Positions 4,821 through 8,327 of a stretch of 8,327 nucleotides of DNA are shown here, in pieces. This DNA is from Candidatus Saccharibacteria bacterium UBA4727 (lineage in GTDB: Bacteria; Patescibacteriota; Saccharimonadia; Saccharimonadales; Saccharimonadaceae): positions 20,111-28,437 of the forward strand of contig DHJF01000004.1 of the NCBI GenBank assembly GCA_002404195.1, in the 5' to 3' direction. The translations under genes were made by a program, and so were the position numbers. The notes beneath the pieces were generated by a model. That model made no database searches and was not told the origin of the DNA. It worked only from the letters and a program-made list of their open reading frames with translations. The number at the start of each line of letters is the position of its first letter. The first letter of the stretch is position 1.

Positions 4821-4895
4821 GCGGGTATCGTATAGTGGTTAATATGCGACCTTCCCAAGGTCGAGAGCAGAGTTCGATTCTCTGTACCCGCACCA
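4821..4895 (+). tRNA. tRNA-Gly(CCC)
   Basis: Acceptor GCGGGTA (4821-4827) pairs with TACCCGC (4885-4891); discriminator A4892 and encoded CCA (4893-4895). The anticodon stem-loop CGACC-TTCCCAA-GGTCG places CCC at 4854-4856, reading GGG. It is 11 nt behind tRNA-Thr and shares its promoter. No terminator follows; the next gene starts 8 nt after the CCA. Confidence 0.96.
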
Positions 4896-4903
4896 CAAAA
4901 GCT

Positions 4904-5278
4904 ATGAAAGAAAATATTATTACCGCTTTAAAACTTATTATCGTCGACCGTTTGGTGACGGTTCTTCTCAGTAGCTTCATTTTACTGTGCTTGGCGTACT
5001 GTCTCTACGTTGGCTTGTCGCTGCGTCCGAGTGACCTCCAGGTAGCGGTCCACTATACCTCGTTTGGCGAAACGAATTTTTACCGCGCGAAGTGGTACTA
5101 TCTGCTATCATTTATCGTTTTCGGCCTTGGCCTGGCGGCGTTTCACACCATTCTGACGATTAAGTTGTACGTTCAAGAGCGCCGACAGATTGCACTCGCG
5201 TTTATTGGTCTGAGCTTTTTGCTGCTTCTGATTGCCTGGATTATGACCCGCTCAGTACTAAAGGTTGCTTTTTTATAA
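4904..5278 (+). CDS. Small three-helix membrane protein of unknown function
   Basis: The 124-residue protein has three predicted membrane segments (about 18-39, 65-86 and 96-114) with a polar loop of about 25 residues between the first two (RPSDLQVAVHYTSFGETNFYRAKW). I recognise no family. The in-frame reading continues upstream into tRNA-Gly, so the first sensible start is ATG 4904. No Shine-Dalgarno and no fitting promoter lie in the 8 nt after the tRNA, so the message is probably made by processing of the tRNA-Thr/tRNA-Gly transcript, leaving a very short leader (CAAAAGCT). It is followed after 3 nt by the glycosyltransferase, suggesting coupled translation and a partner role in the same membrane process, possibly as an accessory subunit. 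That role is inferred from position alone. Confidence 0.8.
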   Translation: MKENIITALKLIIVDRLVTVLLSSFILLCLAYCLYVGLSLRPSDLQVAVHYTSFGETNFYRAKWYYLLSFIVFGLGLAAFHTILTIKLYVQERRQIALAFIGLSFLLLLIAWIMTRSVLKVAFL

Positions 5279-5281
5279 TCT

Positions 5282-6958
5282 ATGATTGACCTGGAAATTC
5301 CAATGGGTAAGCGCACTAAGCCGTATCGTTTCTTTGAAATGGCACCGGCACTCCTTAGCTATGGCGCGCTGCTATTACTTGTTGTTTTATCGTTTTTTAG
5401 TCCGATAGCGGCAGCGACCTATCTGTTGTTGATCATTATTACCGTGCTCGTCAAGGCGGTTGGTATTGCTACTCATACAATTGGTGGCCGCCAGCGGCTT
5501 GATAAAGCGCAGCGTATCGGCTGGCGTCGTCGGCTCGAACAGCTAGAAGACCCTGTGACCAGTAGCCACCGTGAGCACGGCGTCCAGTCTGACGGTTTCG
5601 GCTTCGAGGCCCATAAAGACAATCTCCAGCGCCTGGCTACTCACCCTGGTAACTATCCAAAACCCTCCGACATCTACAACACGGTGATTATTGCCGCATA
5701 TAACGAATCATACGAGGTGATAGAGCCAACCATCCAGTCGGTGCTCGACACGACCTATGATAAACGGCATTTGATTGTTGTTTTAGCCTATGAAGAGCGC
5801 GGCGGCAAAGAGATTCACGAAACAGCCCTGCGTTTGCAAAAAAAGTTTGGTAATTCATTTTTCGCCTTCGAACTCGTCAAGCATCCAAAAGACTTACCCG
5901 ATGAAGTCGTCGGCAAGGGTGGCAATATTACCTATGCCGGGCGTTACCTGCAAACCTGGATCGATAGCCAGGGAATTGCCTATGAAAACGTTATTATTAC
6001 GACGGTCGACAGTGACAATCGCCCGCATGCTACCTATTTTGATTATGTTACCTATGAGTATATTGTGCACGATGATCGCAAGCGCTTGTCCTACCAGCCG
6101 GTCTCGCTTTTTTTGAATAATATTTGGGATGCACCAGCACCGATGCGTGTGATTGCGACCGGTAACTCGTTCTGGAATATTATTAGCTCGATGCGCCCAC
6201 ATACGCTGCGCAATTTCGCCTCGCACTCACAACCGATGGATGCGCTGGTGGAAATGAATTTTTGGAGTACACGCACGATTGTTGAAGACGGCCATCAGTA
6301 TTGGCGCAGTTATTTCCATTTTGCGGGTGACTACGCAGTCACGCCGATTTATGTGCCAATCTATCAAGACGCTGTGCTGACCGATACGTATCGGGGGACG
6401 CTCAAGGCACAGTTTGTTCAGCTCCGTCGTTGGGCGTATGGCGCCTCCGACGTACCGTATGTCGCAACGCGTATCTTCACACGCGAACGTAACGTTTCGT
6501 TTGTGGGCGGACTTGGCCGACTGCTGCGTCTGATTGATGGCCATGTCACACTGGCGAGTATGGCTATTTTGGTGGCGGTTGGCGGTTGGGTGCCACTCCT
6601 AGTGAATAGTCATGCGGGCCTTGATATCGCAGCGCACCAGCTACCGGAGGTCGTCAGTCATATCCAGCAGGTGGCTATGGTCGGACTCTTCATTACTGTC
6701 TTTTTGAGCTTTAAAATGCTGCCGCCACGCCCAGCGCGTTATAAGCGCCACCGCTCAATTGGTATGGTCTTGCAGTGGTTTTTGATGCCATTTACCGCTA
6801 TTATCTACAGCTCAGCCTCGGCCTTTAATTCGCAGACTCGACTCCTTTTAGGTAAATATCTTGATAAGTTTGACGTTACCGAGAAGGCGACTCGGGCTTC
6901 GATGGACCGTGCTCGCGCAGCGAAGGTCGCCCAGCGCGACGACGCGTCGAAGAAATAA
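5282..6958 (+). CDS. Membrane family 2 glycosyltransferase (QxxRW type)
   Basis: The 558-residue integral membrane enzyme should transfer a sugar from a nucleotide sugar to a surface glycan or lipid acceptor. Two N-terminal helices (about 25-40 and 43-62) precede the GT-A domain: NTVIIAAYNES (133-143) for nucleotide binding, GKGGN (211-215), the DxD metal motif D243-S-D245, an ED pair (E335, D336) in IVEDGHQYW as the likely catalytic acid/base site, and Q380-LRRW384. QxxRW is the mark of processive enzymes such as cellulose and hyaluronan synthases, so polymer synthesis is possible. Three C-terminal helices follow (about 421-441, 463-481, 494-513), then a charged tail. The substrate cannot be inferred. 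ATG 5282 lies 4 nt after the upstream stop; ATG 5303 (residue 8) is an alternative. The last 83 bp overlap the NrdR-like gene. Confidence 0.9.
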   Translation: MIDLEIPMGKRTKPYRFFEMAPALLSYGALLLLVVLSFFSPIAAATYLLLIIITVLVKAVGIATHTIGGRQRLDKAQRIGWRRRLEQLEDPVTSSHREHGVQSDGFGFEAHKDNLQRLATHPGNYPKPSDIYNTVIIAAYNESYEVIEPTIQSVLDTTYDKRHLIVVLAYEERGGKEIHETALRLQKKFGNSFFAFELVKHPKDLPDEVVGKGGNITYAGRYLQTWIDSQGIAYENVIITTVDSDNRPHATYFDYVTYEYIVHDDRKRLSYQPVSLFLNNIWDAPAPMRVIATGNSFWNIISSMRPHTLRNFASHSQPMDALVEMNFWSTRTIVEDGHQYWRSYFHFAGDYAVTPIYVPIYQDAVLTDTYRGTLKAQFVQLRRWAYGASDVPYVATRIFTRERNVSFVGGLGRLLRLIDGHVTLASMAILVAVGGWVPLLVNSHAGLDIAAHQLPEVVSHIQQVAMVGLFITVFLSFKMLPPRPARYKRHRSIGMVLQWFLMPFTAIIYSSASAFNSQTRLLLGKYLDKFDVTEKATRASMDRARAAKVAQRDDASKK

Positions 6959-7358
6959 GTTGGTGCTTGGCGGCGTATTGCACAGCTGCTAGCTCGTCAA
7001 ACCGTTTGAGGGTCTGGTGGGTGACTGCCGCGATGTCATCGGGCGTGATGGTATTGATCTGGGTTGAAAGAGTGCTCTCGACTGTCTGAGCTAGCCACAG
7101 CGAGGCTTCTTTGGCTTGCTGTGCGTCATGCGCAAAAGCCGCTCCAATGCTGATAATTAATCGACCAAGGTTGAAGGCGGTCGTTCGACCATCGCCCGTA
7201 TAGACGGGTGTATTGTCGGCTAATGAGGGTCGCTCTAATGTCGTAAAAGTCACTCCGCAATTGCTACAGGCCCGTCGTCGCCAGACGACGGGCTGTTTTT
7301 TATGGGGGCGAGAATTAGTAACACTCGTATTCGTGTGAAAACAATTTATACAAAACAT
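6876..7358 (-). CDS. nrdR: NrdR-like zinc-ribbon/ATP-cone transcriptional regulator
   Basis: NrdR represses ribonucleotide reductase genes, sensing ATP/dATP through an ATP-cone. The 160-residue protein has zinc-ribbon cysteines C3, C6, C31 and C34 at the canonical NrdR spacing, with NSRP (15-18), RRRACSNCG (27-35) and FTTLER (38-43). An ATP-cone-like part (about 50-136) keeps GDGRTTAFNLGRL and ends in LKRFDELAAVQYAAKH. The basic residues usual before the DGR turn are missing (VYTGDGR), so nucleotide binding may differ. About 20 extra C-terminal residues, RRRAGRPS onwards, are rich in Arg/Pro/Ser and are partly encoded in the overlap with the glycosyltransferase gene. No Shine-Dalgarno precedes ATG 7358; a weak -10 at 6 nt suggests a leaderless message, and a NrdR-box core covers it. 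Ribonucleotide reductase genes are not in this window. Confidence 0.82.
   Translation of the reverse strand: MFCINCFHTNTSVTNSRPHKKQPVVWRRRACSNCGVTFTTLERPSLADNTPVYTGDGRTTAFNLGRLIISIGAAFAHDAQQAKEASLWLAQTVESTLSTQINTITPDDIAAVTHQTLKRFDELAAVQYAAKHQLISSTRRRAGRPSLREHGPSKPESPSR
7266..7301 (+). terminator. Plus-strand terminator inside the NrdR-like gene
   Basis: GCCCGTCGTC (7270-7279) and GACGACGGGC (7284-7293) form a perfect 10-bp GC-rich stem with loop GCCA, followed by TG and T6 (7296-7301). It is oriented to stop plus-strand transcripts coming from the glycosyltransferase, and no other hairpin with a T-tract is visible after that gene's stop at 6958. On the minus strand these bases encode residues 23-30 of the NrdR-like protein. 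There the hairpin is not followed by a T-tract. Confidence 0.7.
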
Positions 7359-7373
7359 GTCTATATATTGTCA
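7358..7373 (-). promoter_or_regulatory. NrdR-box-like operator over the NrdR-like start
   Basis: The minus strand reads TGACAATATATAGACA. Positions 3-13 match the NrdR-box consensus ACACWATATMTWGTGT at 11 consecutive bases; both flanks differ. The motif is an imperfect palindrome with two mismatched pairs. It contains CAATAT (7370-7365), which ends 6 nt before the ATG, so the site would cover the -10 and start codon. The usual second box about 31 bp away was not found. Confidence 0.5.
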
Positions 7374-7420
7374 TACCGCAAGGTAAAATGCTAGTGGATA
7401 ACTGATAAAAATTGGGGATA

Positions 7421-7448
7421 TAAAAAGCACCCCTATAAAGAGGTGCTC
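7421..7448 (-). terminator. Terminator of the 39-aa gene
   Basis: On the minus strand AGCACCTC and GGGGTGCT (7447-7440 and 7433-7426) pair over 8 bp with one U-G wobble around TTTATA, followed by TTTTTA. On the plus strand the wobble becomes a C-A mismatch, so the minus strand is the better terminator. It lies about 20 nt after the stop at 7470. Confidence 0.78.
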
Positions 7449-7469
7449 GGATACGATAGCGCAGGGAGG

Positions 7470-7589
7470 TTAGTTGGTATCAGTACGGATACGAACTGCT
7501 TTTTTGGCTTCTTGCCACGTAACGTCATACTCAAATGAGAGTGGAAACTTGGCGAGAGCCGATGGTTTTGGAATTTGATCTTGTGCCAT
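7470..7589 (-). CDS. Leaderless 39-residue small protein, unrecognised
   Basis: ATG at 7589 to TAA at 7470-7472 encodes 39 residues beginning MAQDQIPKPSALAKF and ending in VRIRTDTN. It is soluble and mildly basic, with a proline-containing N-terminal stretch, an aromatic FPLSFEYDVTW middle, and QEAKKAVR likely helical. I recognise no family. Support comes from context: TTGACT-17 bp-TAATAT ends exactly 6 nt before the ATG, as in the leaderless genes of this window, and a hairpin with T-tract follows the stop. The transcript would be about 165 nt with no Shine-Dalgarno. It could instead be a small RNA; a CCTCC anti-Shine-Dalgarno-like stretch directly after the stop codon would be notable then. 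It lies between the NrdR-like and DUF3592-like genes. Confidence 0.6.
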   Translation of the reverse strand: MAQDQIPKPSALAKFPLSFEYDVTWQEAKKAVRIRTDTN

Positions 7590-7595
7590 GGATTT

Positions 7596-7624
7596 ATATT
7601 AGCATAAGCATCACATAAAGTCAA
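7596..7624 (-). promoter_or_regulatory. Near-consensus promoter of the 39-aa gene
   Basis: Minus-strand TTGACT (7624-7619) matches the -35 consensus at 5 of 6; spacer 17 bp; -10 TAATAT (7601-7596) preceded by TGC, an extended -10. The hexamer ends 6 nt before ATG 7589. It is the best promoter by eye in the window. Confidence 0.8.
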
Positions 7625-7631
7625 TACCGAC

Positions 7632-7658
7632 CATATGGCCGGCCTATGTCACATGTGA
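7632..7658. promoter_or_regulatory. Paired palindromes between divergent promoters
   Basis: CATATGGCCGGCCTATG (7632-7648) is a palindrome centred on GGCCGGCC with one extra T, and TCACATGTGA (7649-7658) is a perfect 10-bp palindrome directly after it. They sit just upstream of the -35 of the 39-aa gene and could be regulator sites. The regulator is unknown. Confidence 0.4.
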
Positions 7659-7690
7659 TATATCTAATAGGTTATAAGCATAAGCAGAAG

Positions 7691-7719
7691 GGTGGATAAC
7701 TTTTCGAGACTGTGGGTAA
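7691..7719 (-). promoter_or_regulatory. Two DnaA-box-like 9-mers
   Basis: On the minus strand TTATCCACC (7699-7691) and TTACCCACA (7719-7711) each match TTATCCACA at 8 of 9, 20 bp apart in the same orientation. A third, TTATCCACT, is at 7401-7393. An A-rich stretch follows at 7796-7820. Such matches can occur by chance; no dnaA gene is present. The rest of 7625-7748 shows no gene, only these motifs and a repeated GCATAAGCA (7602-7610 and 7678-7686). Confidence 0.35.
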
Positions 7720-7748
7720 CGTCTGTGTCTTTTTCGTAGAGCGTGTTG

Positions 7749-7777
7749 TTGCGCCTCAAGACTTTTTTGTATATACT
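7749..7777 (+). promoter_or_regulatory. Promoter of the DUF3592-like gene
   Basis: TTGCGC (7749-7754), 17-bp spacer, TATACT (7772-7777). The predicted start is near 7784, leaving a leader of about 53 nt that is A-rich and ends in CGGAG (7827-7831), a Shine-Dalgarno 5 nt before ATG 7837. Confidence 0.65.
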
Positions 7778-7836
7778 CCCCATAACTCTATTGATTCAAA
7801 AACAAAAAAACAAAAAAATATAGACTCGGAGATACG

Positions 7837-8327
7837 ATGATACTCAGTATACTTACACGTAAGGCGAAGAGCTTCCTAAAACAATACGAACAAAAGGATC
7901 CTGTCAGTTTTTCGGCTGCCCAGCAGGCAATCGGCGGTCTACTTATCATCGACGGCTTTATTGGTATTGATAATCCTTTTCAAGGAAAGAAACGTTCTGG
8001 TATATTTGGCACCTTGGTCGGAATAGTGGTCGGTATTATCTTCATGCTTGCGCCGGCTTTTATTGGCAATATGACCGGTATAAATGCCATGACTGCGACG
8101 ACAAACGCGGTGGTTGTGGCAATGACACCTCAGCTATCGTCGACGTCAAATGGCGGGAACGCCTGTGCTTTAACGGTACGCTACACTATCGCAGGCAAGG
8201 AATATACGCAACCTTCTTCTATAAGTTCAAGTTCTAACTGTGCGCTTACCGCCGGTCAGACCGTGCCTATTAACTATAATCCGCAACAACCGGGTGCGTG
8301 GGTCTACGGTGCTGGCTCAATGGGTGG
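7837..8327 (+). CDS. DUF3592-like membrane protein, N-terminal part
   Basis: The frame runs from ATG 7837 off the end of the window, giving 163 complete codons. Residues 1-54 are amphipathic to basic with a QQAIGGLLIIDGFIGID stretch; a membrane helix spans about 55-76 (GIFGTLVGIVVGIIFML). The outer part contains RYTIAGKEYTQPSS (115-128), C135, TAGQTVPINYNPQQPGAW (138-155): the DUF3592 pattern of a Tyr-x-x-x-Gly-Lys strand followed by a G-Q-x-V-x-I-x-YNP turn. C110 and C135 could form a disulfide if exported. DUF3592 proteins have no settled function. GGAG at 7828-7831 fixes the start. It diverges from the 39-aa gene. I recall similar proteins from Saccharibacteria but could not check. Confidence 0.75.
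   Translation, partial: MILSILTRKAKSFLKQYEQKDPVSFSAAQQAIGGLLIIDGFIGIDNPFQGKKRSGIFGTLVGIVVGIIFMLAPAFIGNMTGINAMTATTNAVVVAMTPQLSSTSNGGNACALTVRYTIAGKEYTQPSSISSSSNCALTAGQTVPINYNPQQPGAWVYGAGSMG

Noticed and set aside
5274..5279. TATAAT just before the glycosyltransferase ATG as a separate promoter
   Set aside because: It overlaps the stop codon of the upstream gene, no -35 fits, and a start would fall after the ATG at 5282; it could only serve the internal ATG 5303.
5894..6226. Minus-strand open frame of 110 codons
   Set aside because: Antisense shadow of the conserved glycosyltransferase core, including its DxD motif.
7433..7624. Minus-strand open frame of 63 codons in the nrdR/DUF3592 gap
   Set aside because: It is out of frame with the 39-codon ORF at 7470-7589, its ATG lies upstream of the mapped -35/-10 start, it runs through the terminator hairpin, and its composition is unlike a protein.

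Overview
The window looks like chromosome from a Patescibacteria/CPR bacterium, most likely Candidatus Saccharibacteria (TM7). This is an inference. The evidence is the gene set: a PilX-like pilus protein tail, a solo Xer recombinase, a bacterial PH-domain membrane protein, a membrane-anchored parvulin-like protein, a membrane GT2 enzyme, an NrdR-like regulator and a DUF3592-like protein. Intergenic gaps are short, the code is standard, and several genes appear leaderless. All four tRNA genes encode their CCA ends. I see no plasmid, phage, IS or CRISPR signature.

Layout. 1-1262: the tail of a plus-strand pilus-like gene converges on a minus-strand tyrosine recombinase, which shares an interleaved divergent promoter region with ndk. 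1290-1988: ndk, its terminator, and tRNA-Arg(CCU) with a long terminator hairpin. 2026-4281: a three-gene operon (PH-domain protein, parvulin-like protein, Fe/Mn superoxide dismutase) with an extended -10 promoter and a terminator. 4282-4733: minus-strand tRNA-Asp(GUC) with a partial copy of its own 3' end about 180 bp away, other tRNA-like debris, and a 13-bp inverted repeat. 4734-7301: tRNA-Thr(CGU), tRNA-Gly(CCC), a small membrane protein and a QxxRW glycosyltransferase, apparently one transcription unit. Its only visible terminator lies inside the opposing gene. 6876-7358: a minus-strand NrdR-like gene overlapping the glycosyltransferase tail to tail. 7359-7836: a gap of about 480 bp that holds a previously easy-to-miss 39-codon gene on the minus strand with a near-consensus promoter and a terminator, plus palindromes and DnaA-box-like motifs. 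7837-end: start of a DUF3592-like membrane protein, cut by the window.

The most unusual features are regulatory. Four genes (xer, PH, nrdR-like, the 39-aa ORF) have a -10-like hexamer ending exactly 6 nt before the ATG, the geometry of leaderless mRNAs, while ndk, the parvulin gene, sod and the DUF3592 gene have clear Shine-Dalgarno sequences. Two tRNA genes fold their encoded CCA end into the terminator stem. The NrdR-like gene carries a NrdR-box core over its start codon and a plus-strand terminator inside its zinc-ribbon codons, suggesting antisense coupling to the glycosyltransferase transcript. All of this was read by eye; no database search or folding calculation was run.
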